A model generated the notes under the pieces. The model was given only the letters and a program-made list of their open reading frames with translations, did no database searches and was not told the DNA's origin. Position numbers and translations under genes: made by a program. A DNA stretch of 64,000 nt, taken from the NCBI GenBank assembly GCA_023091665.1, contig JALJCQ010000006.1, positions 868,001 through 932,000 on the forward strand, written 5' to 3'. This document shows, piece after piece, positions 18,949-29,334 of this stretch (within the stretch, counting starts at the first letter, position 1; each line of letters opens with the position of its first letter). Source of the stretch: Pythium myriotylum (Eukaryota > Oomycota > Peronosporomycetes > Pythiales > Pythiaceae).

Positions 18949-20889
18949 ATGAAGATCGCGCTCGCTCTGCTCTGCATCTGGTCGACCGTCCGCCCGAGCC
19001 AAGCCTGCACGGTCATCGCCGTGGGTCGCAACGCCACGGTCGACGGGTCCACTCTGGTCGCTCACACGGATGACGCGGGCGGTGGCGCCGGCGACGTGCG
19101 TCTTGTGCGCGTGCCAGCGCAGGACCACAAGCCAGACGCGCAGCGAGCCGTGTACAATTTCAACGGCGGTTATCCGCGGCTCGTGGCGCTCGAGAGAGGA
19201 CCGCACTATGCGCCGTACGATTCGAGCCAGCAAGTCATGACGCCCATGGGCTATATCCCGCAGGTTCCGCATACGTACGCATACTGGGACCAAGACTACG
19301 GCATGATGAACGAAGTGCAGCTGAGCATCGGCGAGAGCACGTGCGGTGCCAAGACCGTCGGGTGGCCGCTGGACGCCGGTGTCCACGGGAAGAATCTTTT
19401 CAGCATTGCCGAGCTCACCAAAGTTGCGCTTGAACGATGTGACTCTGCCCGGTGTGCTGTGACGACCATGGGCGATCTTGCCGTCGAGTACGGATTTTAC
19501 AGTGAAGACAGCGGCGACCCGAATGCGCCGGACTATGGCGACTCGGCTGAAGCATTGAGTATCGCCGATAAGTTTGGCGAGGTCTGGGTGTTTCACGTGA
19601 TGACGGGGCCTCACAACGCCAGTGCCGTTTGGGCTGCCCAACGTGTGCCAGATGATCACGTGACTGCACTCGCGAACGGCTTCTCGATCAGAGAGATGGA
19701 CCTCGCCCAGCCGGACTGGTTCCTCGCGTCCGACAACGTCCATTCGTTCGCCGAGAGCCAAGGCTGGTGGGACCCGAAGTCTGGGAAGTATTTTGACTTC
19801 ACGGCTGCCTATGGGTTCGCTGAAAAGGACGCGGTCGGACCGCTGTATACGGGTCGCCGTATCTGGCGAATCTTCGACGTGCTTGCGCCGTCGTTGAATC
19901 TCGACGCTCGCCTCGGAAGTTTCTCCCAGTACGCAACGTACCCGTTCTCAGTCAAACCCGACGCTTTAGTGGATCTCAATACCGTAATGGAGCTGCTGCG
20001 CGACCACTACGAAGGAACCAAGTATGACATGACCAAGGGTATCGCCGCCGGGCCGTTTGGTGCGCCTGTCCGTTTCGGTGGAAATTCGCAAGGTGTACCC
20101 GGAGGTTGGGAGCGACCGATCTCTATGCACCGCACGCTGTACAGTTTTGTACTACAAGCGCGCAACTTCCTACCCGACGCCGTGGGCTGCACAGTTTGGT
20201 ACGCGCAAGACGCCCCACACGGCAGTGTGTACGTACCGTTCTCTTGCCGCCAGGGCGAGATCCCTGAGTCATACACGAAGGGTAAGCAGAGTGAGTTCTC
20301 TTTCCAGTCAGCGTGGTGGGCATTCAACTTTGTCAACAACTGGAGTTTACTTCGCTTCAACGCTATCAACCAGGACATTCGAGGAGAAATTTCAAAGTTG
20401 CAGACCGAAGGCTTTCGTATCCGCCGCGACGCGGACCGGTATGCACTTGCGATGCTCAAGGTCGACTCCAGCCGTGAGTCTGAGATCGAGGTGGAGCAAT
20501 TTATTCAGGCGGAAAGCAACGCGTTTGCAACTCGAGTCGTTGAGCGCTGGTGGGCGCTTGCGTGGACTCTTGTCGCCAAATACAGCAACGGATACGTGAC
20601 CACGGGCGAACAGCCAACGCAAATGCAGTCTCCAGGATATCCCGCGTGGTGGCTGAAGATCAGCGAGTTTGCCAAGTGGCCTGGAGACTCGTTCGCTCCT
20701 CGCGACTCAGTTAAGAAGACGCTCAAGGGACTAAACTCGCCAGTGATCGAAGCAGCAGCCCACTCACCCCTCGCTAGCGCCAGCTTCCTAGCCATTGTGG
20801 GTTGGGTGCTCTTTGGCTTTGTCACTGGGGCTGCATTGTTCGGGCTCGTTCAGTGCCAGCGTCGCCACAGTTACAATACGCTCCTTTGA
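18949..20889 (+). CDS. Secreted/membrane C69-family dipeptidase
   Basis: 646 residues, single exon. The N terminus (MKIALALLCIWSTVRPSQA) is a signal peptide followed at once by C-T-V-I-A-V-G. Cys20 would be the N-terminal nucleophile exposed by cleavage, the arrangement of family C69 (PepD/secernin) Ntn-hydrolases. Further family features include GSTLVAHTDDAG and a Trp/Tyr-rich middle (GWWDPKSGKYFDF; GRRIWRIFDVLAPSLNL). The C terminus carries a transmembrane helix (SFLAIVGWVLFGFVTGAALF, about 612-634) and a short tail. The enzyme is therefore probably anchored at the cell surface or in a vacuole-type compartment, where it would cleave dipeptides. The membrane anchor is unusual for this family. 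Confidence 0.87.
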   Translation: MKIALALLCIWSTVRPSQACTVIAVGRNATVDGSTLVAHTDDAGGGAGDVRLVRVPAQDHKPDAQRAVYNFNGGYPRLVALERGPHYAPYDSSQQVMTPMGYIPQVPHTYAYWDQDYGMMNEVQLSIGESTCGAKTVGWPLDAGVHGKNLFSIAELTKVALERCDSARCAVTTMGDLAVEYGFYSEDSGDPNAPDYGDSAEALSIADKFGEVWVFHVMTGPHNASAVWAAQRVPDDHVTALANGFSIREMDLAQPDWFLASDNVHSFAESQGWWDPKSGKYFDFTAAYGFAEKDAVGPLYTGRRIWRIFDVLAPSLNLDARLGSFSQYATYPFSVKPDALVDLNTVMELLRDHYEGTKYDMTKGIAAGPFGAPVRFGGNSQGVPGGWERPISMHRTLYSFVLQARNFLPDAVGCTVWYAQDAPHGSVYVPFSCRQGEIPESYTKGKQSEFSFQSAWWAFNFVNNWSLLRFNAINQDIRGEISKLQTEGFRIRRDADRYALAMLKVDSSRESEIEVEQFIQAESNAFATRVVERWWALAWTLVAKYSNGYVTTGEQPTQMQSPGYPAWWLKISEFAKWPGDSFAPRDSVKKTLKGLNSPVIEAAAHSPLASASFLAIVGWVLFGFVTGAALFGLVQCQRRHSYNTLL

Positions 20890-20958
20890 TATCCAATCGT
20901 GAGACTCTCACGACCTCCAATTTTATAGCGTGACATTATTTCACAGCGTTCCCGAAAA

Positions 20959-21713
20959 CTAATAAACAATCAGTACGGTTGCTAGTCCGATTGCAAGCCC
21001 AACTGACACCGACCGCGTCAAGGATCCTGCTTTTGGAGGGACGTACTCGCGGATGGAGCACCTTGAGAAACTAGTGTTCGGGACGCTTTCCCACGGCGCT
21101 TTAATGCACGCTGCCTGCTTCAACGAGCCGTTGGAGAGTTGTTCTTGCTCTTCACTCACACACGGGACGTTGCCGCATACGTTCTCCAAGTAATCCCTAT
21201 AGAAATGCGAGTAGACACATTTATCCGCAACTTCCACACACAAGGAGCGGCATGGTGGGAGCGGAATAGAAGCAGACGAAGCAGCGGCCGCGTTGTCGCA
21301 CGACACTGCCACACCGTCGACCACGCGTTGAAACGTAGTGGCGGCCATGGAGAGACAGTGGTAGTTCCACACAAGCGAATGGCACCGTTCCGTGTCTTTG
21401 AACTGGTACTGGTCCCCAAACTTGCTCAGCTGGAAAGTCTTGGCGTCCATATCCTCGCAAACGCCTTGTTTTTCCAACTGGGATGTCTTCTCTCTGCCCT
21501 TGAACCCTCGTCAGCTTCGCATTCAGTCGGTCTTGATGCCGCCCAGACAACGCACCTCGTGTAGCCAATCACGGGGTCGAAGAGCAGCTTCCCATTGAGC
21601 GCCGTGCAGTACTGCAGCCCCTGGCAGAGCGCGCAGTTGGCGTTGTCCACGGAGCCGATCGGCAGCGCCGCGTGCGCGCCCCCGCACAGCGCGAGCGCGA
21701 GCCAGCGGCGCAT
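20959..21713 (-). CDS. Secreted Frizzled-like cysteine-rich protein
   Basis: Two exons, 21713..21556 and 21493..20959. The 62-nt intron (GTGCGT donor, GGGCAG acceptor, phase 2) joins GYTR to EKTSQLEKQGVCEDM; the product is 230 residues. A signal peptide is present (MRRWLALALCGGAHA). The mature part has Cys pairs early (NANCALCQGLQYC) and then a pattern like the Frizzled cysteine-rich domain (LPPCRSLCVEVADKC ... LENVCGNVPC). A hydrophobic C terminus (SVSVGLAIGLATVLIVY) could be a GPI-attachment signal or a TM anchor with no cytosolic tail. No seven-TM part follows, so it is a free CRD-like surface or secreted protein. The ligand is unknown. Confidence 0.72.
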
Positions 21714-22067
21714 GGAGTTTCCATCCTCCGCGCCCTTTCAAGATCGCATGGATCTATCACTCAACACAGGATGTCATCATCTAACAGAGGACATTCTACT
21801 AAATGTAGCCATTTTGATTGGCTGAAATGGGTTCGTCTCGAACGCCAACCATTCGCTGGTCGGGAGCTCCAAGACCATCACTCTTCTTCCCCCCAACTCA
21901 GCCCCTGACGCGGCGAGCCGAACGGTCGGATTGGCCAGCGGCGCATCCTCTCCTCCTCCTCCTCCTCCTTCGCTCGCTTGCATGGAGTAGTCACTTGAGC
22001 TTCGTGCCGCCCGCGCCCAAAGCAGATCGAGAGAGAGAGGGAGAGGGAGAGAGAGAGACAAGCCGCC
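21714..22067. other. Divergent promoter with purine/pyrimidine tracts
   Basis: 354 bp between the Frizzled-like gene (-) and the first SET gene (+). It contains a CCT-repeat tract (about 21950-21970) and a GAGAGA/GGGAGAG tract (about 22027-22061) immediately before the SET start codon. These are simple repeats typical of 5' UTR or promoter DNA. Confidence 0.5.
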
Positions 22068-23580
22068 ATGCCGCAGCCCAACGAGCCCCACGTGCAGCAG
22101 TACTTCGACGAGCTGCTCCAGCAGCAGCTCGGCGCGCCGCCGATCGCCTGTGGCCTTGTCGAGACCAAGGGCAAAGCCATCTTCGCCGACCGCGCGTTCA
22201 AGGCCGGTGAGGCGATCTGGAGCGAGCGCCCGTTCGTCGCCATGCAGCACGAGGACAACAAAGACTTCGCCGACTGCTGCGAACACTGCTTCGTGAGCCT
22301 CATCAACAGCAAGGACGCTTGGGAGCGCGTCGAGGCCGCGAACGAAGGCGAGAACAACGTGGCCAAGTTTGAGGACTTTGAAGCCGCGATCGACTTTCTC
22401 CAGAAGCAGGGCGGACGCTCGGACGAGGAGAGCTACTTCAGCGTCTACCGCCTCGCCAAGAACAAGGTCCAGTGCGAGTGCGGCGTGCTCTACTGCTCGG
22501 AGGCGTGCCGGAAGGCGGCGTACGACGAGCAGCACTCGCTGCTCTGCACGCACGCGGACGACAACGAAACCCCGATGGGCCACTTCATCAACCACACGCT
22601 CGTCACGAACGAAATCTTTCAGCTCGCGGCAAAGGTCATCGCGCGCATTCTTACGCGATTTATCTCGACGCACGATCTTGCGCACGCGCGTCAGCCCGTC
22701 GACATGTTTTGCAAGCTGCCGTGGTGGGACGTTGTGGTCACTGAGGAGGACCTTGACGAAGGCCAGACGCTTGAGCAGCAGCGCGAAGTGTTTAAGGGAC
22801 TGATTGGGCAGACAGTCAACCACTTCCTCGCTGGACTCCGCGACAACTTGGAGCGATTGGAGAAGAAGGACGAACTGAACGGACTCTCGGTCGATGCTGT
22901 CATGGGCTCGTGCGCGGACGTGCTCACGCTCGATTTCTTTGGTAGTGTCGTTGGCATGTTTGAGATGAACAACATCAGTCTCGAGATCGACCACCCTTTC
23001 CACACCCTCAGCGAAGCGCTGCTCGAGACCCTGACGGAGGAGAAGAAGGAAGTGCCGCCGGTGCTGCTGAAGGTCAAGAATGCACTTGAAAAGTACGCAG
23101 AGAAATACCAGCACGCAGGTTGCGACCACGACCACGAGGACGGCGACGACCACGCGCACGACCACGTCCACGACCACGACCATGGCCACGCCCACGACCA
23201 CGCCCACGACCATGACCACGGTGACGACATTGACGAGTGCTGCGCAGGCTACGACGAGGACTTCGTGGGTATTGAGGGTACTGCTCTCTTCCCGACGATC
23301 TGCACGATGAACCACAACTGCGACCCGAACTGCACGGTCATCTACATGAAGAACGGCTCGGCTCAGGTATATGCTGTGCAGGACATCAACGTACGTAAAG
23401 TCTATCCATGGCGATCTTTGCATTCTGATAGCTGACGGTGTTGGGGTATTACAGAAAGGAGACGAGTTGTGCATCTCGTACATTGACGTCGATCAGAACG
23501 TCGAGGAGCGCCAGCAATGTCTGCAGGAGTACCAGTTCGTGTGCCATTGCGCGCGTTGTGAGGAAGAGCGCCATGCGTAA
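22068..23580 (+). CDS. SMYD-like SET-domain methyltransferase with His-rich insert
   Basis: Exons 22068..23390 and 23455..23580 flank a 64-nt intron (GTACGT donor, TTACAG acceptor, phase 0); 482 residues. A split SET domain is recognisable: the N-terminal part KGKAIFADRAFKAGEAIWSE, the core NHNCDPNC, and GDELCISYIDVDQ across the splice. A post-SET Cys cluster (CHCARCEE) ends the protein. A MYND-like zinc module (CEHCF ... CECGVLYCSEACR ... HSLLC) is inserted in the SET domain, as in SMYD lysine methyltransferases. Residues about 352-386 are an Asp/His tract (HDHDHGHAHDHAHDHDHGDD), absent from the paralogue at 29335. A substrate cannot be predicted; SMYDs act on histones and cytosolic proteins. 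The His tract may bind Zn, Ni or Cu. Confidence 0.86.
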
Positions 23581-25112
23581 ACGCTGGTGCGAAGAAGACG
23601 CGATGGCGCGAGGGAAATGCGCGGCGTCGGTATGTGTGAACGGACGGAAAGTGAATCAGCCTGGAAGGAGCTCGAGGGGCTGAGGACAAGAGTGACAGTA
23701 GTAGTGTACGCGAAATGATAGTCTGGATTGCTAACTACGATAATCCGAGAACCTACACAGACTCAGCACTAGCCTCGTCTTACACCAGGCCCGACAAGAC
23801 GTCCGGCACAGTCGTACGCGACTACTGGCACTTCTGTAGCCAGTAACTGTCTATGCTGTGATGGTTTCATGAAAAGCCCGAGCAGTTGGTCGTCACTGAA
23901 GGATTTCTATCTCAATACGTGGCAGGCGTTGCACGTTTGACCAGGCTGCGAGCAAGTTTCGTGTCGAACTTATTGCCCAGGAACTAGAAGCACCACACCC
24001 ACCAGGTATCTCGGTCGGCCGAGCAGCTTGTTAACGTCGAACTGGAACTTCTTCCGTGACAATGAGCAGAGAAGATATGGGTTACAAGGTGAGTTTAGTG
24101 TTTGAATGGTGGAATGCTGTCCCCCGTGTAAGCCGCGTTTAATCGAAAAGGACACACGGAGTCTCGAGCAAAACAAACAAATTATTCACCATCCTCGTGA
24201 GATATCTGTTTCCATGGACGGAAAGCAGTGAGATCTGAAACCCAAAACTCGACAAGACAGGTGTACGATTGCTGCGAGCAATGCAGCCTACTGGCTCACG
24301 TATACTCTCCAGTTTATCTTTTCTTCATGCCACCTCGAGTCTGCAAGGCGGCATCACCAGGAAAATGTCTTGGCTCGAAGGCATACACGCAAGTATGGCT
24401 AAGTGGATTGGGCCGAGGTACAACTGATCTCGGCGTCTCCACCAACCACTGGCTCGGGTTCTGGAACAACGGACCTAAATCGTGGTGATTGAGAACTGCA
24501 ACAGGTACGCGGAAGTATCAACTCGTCAGCATTCTCGTCTGCAGAGCTCGGAGCATTGGATCTATGGCGTTGACGACGGGTCGCTCTGATTAAAGCAAAG
24601 CCTGGCCAAAGCGAATTCGGTACGAGTGAGCTTCGTCAAGTGGTCGGGTTCGATTCCGCCGTCACAGCGTCACAGCTGAGCGTGTTGTCCAAGCTTCCCG
24701 TGGCTGCCGAGGTCAAATCCACGTTGCTCCAATGCTCCATGACAGGTGTGCTGATCGACGGACGAGAGAGCCTGTGAGGCGGAAGGCTAGAGCCACACGA
24801 TCGAGATCATGAGCAATTCAACATTGACAAGCTCCCCCACGCAGCGCATGCGGAAGGACCTTCTGCGACTGCCCGAAAAGTGCGTATAGAACGAACGGAG
24901 CTTCTCTCGGTGCAATTACGTGTGGGATAGCCGTGGTGGAAGACGGAGATATGAGCAAGAGCCCAAGTTCCGACAGTTGCTGCACGCTCTGACGTTCCAT
25001 TGGAAGAGCCTTCTACATACTCGGCTAGCATTCCACAATTCCACACTTGTCTGATACAGTAGAAGCAGGGAAAAACAGGCAATCATCTCTCATTTCGCAT
25101 ACGCTACATGAC
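23581..25112. other. 1.5-kb gene-poor interval
   Basis: No convincing exon was found on either strand. Open frames are short and lack family features. Two stretches, near 24395 (tatggctaagtgg) and near 24648 (gggttcgattcc), resemble tRNA A-box and B-box sequences, but neither folds into a tRNA. The interval may hold 3' UTRs, decayed sequence or non-coding RNA. Confidence 0.4.
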
Positions 25113-25646
25113 CTAAACGAGAGCGGAGATCACGTTCGGCACGGCCGTGCGCAGCAGCTGACCCTTCTTAAGCCAGCACGTGCCGCCATTGTAGTTGTTC
25201 CACGAGAACCCTGTGCAGTTGGTCGTCTGGCGACACAGCGCACAGCAGCTCTCGGCACGAGGACCAGGAAGGTTCTTGAGCTCCTCACCAGCCAAGTCAC
25301 GGTCCTGCGCTAGTGCCTGGCATTTGTACACCTCCTGAGAGATGAAATAGGCCGACCCATCGGGCTGGGCACCTTGCCACACGCTGGAGCTTTTCTTGGT
25401 CTTCATGTAGCAGGCACCGCCGAGGTACTTGGTCCAAGTGTATGCGTGGCAGGCGTTGTTCTTGGAGCAGGTGCTGCAGCATGCATCGAGCGTAGGGGCG
25501 AGTTCCATAGAGAGGTCGTTGCCTGGGTAGTCGAAGTGCCACTCGGGCGAGAGGCACTGTGGCTGCGCGGCCTGCAGCGAGCGAGTCTCGTGGCCACTGG
25601 CGGAGGCAGTTGCAGCGAGAAGAGCGACGGCGGCAAGGCGGATCAT
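25113..25646 (-). CDS. Secreted PAN/apple-domain protein
   Basis: 177 residues, start ATG 25646 (MIRLAAVALLAATASASG). That start opens a signal peptide; the frame upstream is open but of different composition. Two PAN/apple modules follow: SPEWHFDYPGNDL...CCSTCSKNNACHAYTWTKY...CYMKTKK, and CCALCRQTTNCTGFSWNNY...CWLKKGQ. Each has the CC-x2-C ... C-x4-W spacing common in oomycete PAN proteins such as CBEL-type carbohydrate-binding elicitors. The whole mature protein is closely related to the C-terminal ~150 residues of the protease at 26884, pointing to duplication of that part. Probable role: extracellular carbohydrate or protein binding. Confidence 0.88.
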   Translation of the reverse strand: MIRLAAVALLAATASASGHETRSLQAAQPQCLSPEWHFDYPGNDLSMELAPTLDACCSTCSKNNACHAYTWTKYLGGACYMKTKKSSSVWQGAQPDGSAYFISQEVYKCQALAQDRDLAGEELKNLPGPRAESCCALCRQTTNCTGFSWNNYNGGTCWLKKGQLLRTAVPNVISALV

Positions 25647-26883
25647 CTTGGCACGGGGAAATTTGGGGAATGGCGACCAAAAGAGCTCGGGTTCTAAGCC
25701 CTCTTGGTCACGGCTGCGCTGATACTGGATTTTTCGAGCAAGTCCAACGAGGGTGTGGGTGGGCAAGCATGATACATGACGTCTCTTGTTCGAGTTGATG
25801 AGCGAGCGTGTGCCAGAATGGACGAGCAGCTGCGCCACGAAGGACGTCGAAGGCGATCGGCGGTGAGAGATGCACTTCCGTGGAGACCTCAACGAGGTTT
25901 CGAGCGAAGTGGGGTCCTTCTTGGACAGCCAGGGCGTCCGATCGGGAGGTTTGCGCAGCAGGAGCGGTCTTGGAGCTGCGTGATATGGCGACCCTGAGTC
26001 ACGGCGTCGTAAGGCCACACTGATTTGTGACTCAAGAGTGGCACCTCACGCAAAATCTCCTCTGGGCTCTGGAATCCAATGGTGGGCGAATGTCTCTCCC
26101 GAGAAGCACCAACACGAAAGCTTTGTTTTTTCGAATGACAGTGGTGCTGCATCTATGCTTTGCAAGCGATTCGCTGAGTTGGGTGCACGCACCTTCAATC
26201 CACCCACGTGCTGCGAGAAGATTGAAGCCACTCGAGAACTTGGTGAGATATTCGAGGGGTGATATTTCCGTAGACGAGACGTCGGCGAGTCTCAACATCG
26301 GAATTGCGCGATGTCCACATTCCCTGACTAATACACTCACCACTGACGCATGGACTGTATCAGAGGTCCCTTTTCCCATCCGATGGACCTTCACAGCACA
26401 GTCCAATGGACCTCACGAAGTTTTGATTCATCAAACCGAAACTGATGGCAACGATGGACCATCACAGATTCCCCATCGTCGGTCCAATGGACCTTTGCGT
26501 GCCGGATTCTGATGGACGGGCCAGCGGCGCAATAGCTGTTGCTGTGGTACATTCGTGCTTGATTCTCCCTCTCTCGAGGCCACTTTCGCAGCCAGCAAAA
26601 ACTTCGGCTCTCCTCTCCGAGAAGAGAGCCGGGCGTGATTCAACGACTGAGCCACTGTCTGCTCGGCTGTCTGACGAGAGATTGGTCGCCACGGTCTCTG
26701 CGACCAAATCACTGATTTCGAACAATGACTCTGGATGGCTGTCTTCGTAAATATCATGACAATTGACGTGGCTCCAGTGATAGATGCAGCCGCTCGGCTG
26801 GTTGACGCTTGCACACTCGGTGAATTCTGGACCACAGAACTCACTTTGCAATTTGCGCTCCAAGGTCTCCAGCCCCAGTCACT
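25647..26883. other. Divergent intergenic region between PAN genes
   Basis: 1.24 kb. Near 26380-26500 an imperfect direct repeat is seen: the pair cgatggacc(t/a)tcacag and tccaatggacct occurs twice. No gene is supported. It probably holds the promoters of both PAN-containing genes. Confidence 0.4.
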
Positions 26884-28734
26884 ATGCGGCCTCACTCCCT
26901 CTTCCTCGCGTTCGCCAGCTTCACGTCGGCTGCTGTTGTCGCTCTCCCAGCCTCCGTCTCTGATCTCCAGCCCCAGGAACTGAGCTCGCTCGCCCAGGAG
27001 CTAGCTCAATGGAAGCGTACTCCTGCCGGGCAAGTCGCTATCCAGAACGGGTTCGCCACCGCCCCTTCCAAGTTTTCGATCATGGACGTGGAGAGTGCCA
27101 ACTCTGATGAGCTCCAGCGCCTCCTGGAAGCCAAGCGCCGCATCGAGGCTCTCCAGGCCTCTCAGCCCAAGGCCACGTTCTCTCTCGAGACGCCTTTTGC
27201 TTTGCTGACTCCGAGTGAGTACCAAGCGTTCCTCAGCCGCGGGTTCCCGCAAGTTCAAGAGACTATTACGGCTCCTGCTGTGAACCGGAGTCTTGAGGCT
27301 GAAGCAAAGGAGCGGATCCTCGCCAGTCTGCCCGATGCTGTTGATTGGGATGCTTACGGCTGTGTGACACCAGTCAAGAACCAAGAGGCGTGCGGCTCGT
27401 GCTCAGGATTTGCGACCGTGGGCGCTGTCGAGAGCGGCTACTGCATCCGCTCGGGAGCGGCCAAGACGCTGATCAATCTGTCTGAGCAAGACATGGTGAG
27501 CTGTGGCCCGTACAAATCCAAGTGCGACCAGGGTCAATTCATCCAGACGGCGATGAGTTGGGTTCCAAACTTGAACGGCGGGTCATTGTGCACGACGAAG
27601 ACGTTCCCGTACAGCAACGTCGACGGCAAGGCTCCGAGCTGTACGCGCTTCGAGTACGAGAGCGTGAGCTGTGACAAGCCCGACCTCGGAGTAGTCGGGT
27701 ACAACGGCGAGCTGCTCATGGCAAACGGCGAGGCTACGATTGCGCAGCAGGTCGCAAAGATGCCTGTTGCCGTAGAGATCAATGCCAACTTTCTCCAGTA
27801 CTACCGCACGGGTGTGCTTTTGGGCGACCAGAGTGTTTGCCCGGCGGAGAAGTACAACCACGCCGTCTTGATCACTGGTTACGGTGTGGAGACGGGCGTC
27901 AAGTTTTGGCGCTTCAAGAACTCCTGGTCAACGGTCTGGGGTGACAAGGGCTACTTCAAGATCGAGCGAGGCTTCACGGGCCACCCGCAAGGCGCGTGTG
28001 GTATCGAGCGTTCGTACCACTACCCAATCTTCCGCAGCGAGCAGCCTGACATGGTCAACCGCCGCTCCACGCCAACGAGAAGCAACATTCGCTTCACGGG
28101 TACGACCCTGAAGAAGACGAACGTCATCAGCACGCTCGACTGCAGTGAGAAGTGCCGATCCACCCCTGGCTGCACGGCCTTCACTCGCTTGTACTTGGAC
28201 TGCACACTTCTGAGCAGTGTCACGGGCGAGGTCGCGACCAACGACTACGTCTCTGGATACATGGTCACTCGCTCGCAGACCGACCAGCAGTGCCGCTCGC
28301 CCGAGTGGCACTTTGACTTTCCGGGCAACGACATCGACATCGCCCAGACGTCGAGCCACGAGGACTGCTGCGACCTGTGCAACAAGGTGGACGCCTGCAG
28401 CGCGTACGTGTGGACCAAGTTCCACGGCGGCTCGTGCTACATGAAGAGCAAGAAGTCGCAGAGCGTCTGGAAGGGCGCGATGCCCGACGGCGCCGCCTAC
28501 TTCATCTCGGCCGAAGTGTACAAGTGCCAGAGCCTCGTCAAGGACAGCGACACGGTCGGCACGGATCTCGCGAGCGTGGCGGCGACCAAGGCCGAGACTT
28601 GCTGTGGCCACTGCCGCAGCACCGACAAGTGCTCCGGCTTCACGTGGACGGACTACAACGGCGGCACGTGCTGGCTCAAGACCGGCAAGCTCACGCAGAA
28701 GCCGCTGGCCGGCGCGTTCTCGGCCGTGGTCTGA
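26884..28734 (+). CDS. Papain-like cysteine protease with C-terminal PAN/apple domains
   Basis: 616 residues, single exon, start MRPHSLFLAFASF (signal peptide). A prodomain-like segment runs to about residue 150. The mature C1A domain begins at LPDAVDWDAYGCVTPVKNQ. The triad is visible: Cys173 in EACGSCSGFA, His326 in YNHAVLITGYG and Asn346 in FKNSWSTVWGDKG, with the oxyanion Gln in VKNQ. The residue after the catalytic Cys is Ser, not the near-invariant Trp. After residue 400 come three PAN/apple-type units (CSEKCRSTPGCTAF; CCDLCNKVDACSAYVW; CCGHCRSTDKCSGFTW). The protease is secreted; the PAN units probably tether it to cell-wall polysaccharide or protein. Papain-PAN fusions fit oomycete secretomes. 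Confidence 0.9.
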   Translation: MRPHSLFLAFASFTSAAVVALPASVSDLQPQELSSLAQELAQWKRTPAGQVAIQNGFATAPSKFSIMDVESANSDELQRLLEAKRRIEALQASQPKATFSLETPFALLTPSEYQAFLSRGFPQVQETITAPAVNRSLEAEAKERILASLPDAVDWDAYGCVTPVKNQEACGSCSGFATVGAVESGYCIRSGAAKTLINLSEQDMVSCGPYKSKCDQGQFIQTAMSWVPNLNGGSLCTTKTFPYSNVDGKAPSCTRFEYESVSCDKPDLGVVGYNGELLMANGEATIAQQVAKMPVAVEINANFLQYYRTGVLLGDQSVCPAEKYNHAVLITGYGVETGVKFWRFKNSWSTVWGDKGYFKIERGFTGHPQGACGIERSYHYPIFRSEQPDMVNRRSTPTRSNIRFTGTTLKKTNVISTLDCSEKCRSTPGCTAFTRLYLDCTLLSSVTGEVATNDYVSGYMVTRSQTDQQCRSPEWHFDFPGNDIDIAQTSSHEDCCDLCNKVDACSAYVWTKFHGGSCYMKSKKSQSVWKGAMPDGAAYFISAEVYKCQSLVKDSDTVGTDLASVAATKAETCCGHCRSTDKCSGFTWTDYNGGTCWLKTGKLTQKPLAGAFSAVV

Positions 28735-29334
28735 CGACGTGGTTGGGTTTCCTATATTCATTTGCAGAGGTCACAACCGCTTCTCTTCCGTTGGATTTCA
28801 ATAGTGTTTGCTCCATAGTATGTCTTTCCACAGTATCTCACGTCTTCTTCGCGAGAGAAAGAACCACAACAGCCCTTTCAATTCGGGACCGTGTTCTGGT
28901 TTCGGGACCGTTCCTGTTACGAACCTTCCTAACGACGACGACGACCACGCGCCCCCAGCAAGGTGGACTCGTAACCCAGAGGAAGCGGTCTCTGGCTCGA
29001 ATATTGGCCACCACCACCACCTCCTCAGGCTTCCACGACGACCACGACGGCGACAGCCGAGCGACGACCGCGCCACGCATGAGCGAGCCCCCGAGCGCGA
29101 CCGCCAAGCCGCCGGCCAAGTCGCGCAAGACCTCGCTGCTCAGCAGCATGCGCCGCCGCCTCGCCAAGCCCTTCACGGCAGGTACGCTCGCGTTCTCTGC
29201 TTCCCTTCCTCGTCGTTGGTCGTCAGCTGCCGCCGGTGGTGGTGGTCGTTGGGAGCTCGTCGCCCCTTTGCACGGGCGACAGGGGAACCACCTCACCCTT
29301 CCGGCCTCGGCCCGACCCGACCTGGACGCGCCTC
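28735..29334. other. Intergenic region with a possible upstream exon
   Basis: 600 bp before the second SET gene. An ATG at 29079 opens a basic Ser/Lys-rich frame (MSEPPSATAKPPAKSRKTS) up to a good GTACGC donor at 29182. None of the acceptors seen (about 29226, 29255, 29282) restores the SET frame, so I did not join it. It may be a 5' exon using another acceptor, or a short upstream ORF. Confidence 0.35.

Noticed and set aside
24360..24480. tRNA-like A box (tatggctaagtgg)
   Set aside because: No matching acceptor, anticodon or T stems could be folded around it.
24590..24690. tRNA-like B box (gggttcgattcc)
   Set aside because: The five bases on each side of the TTCGATT loop do not pair, and no acceptor stem is present.
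29079..29181. Possible first exon of the second SET gene
   Set aside because: Good start context and donor, but none of the three acceptors before 29335 gives the right phase.
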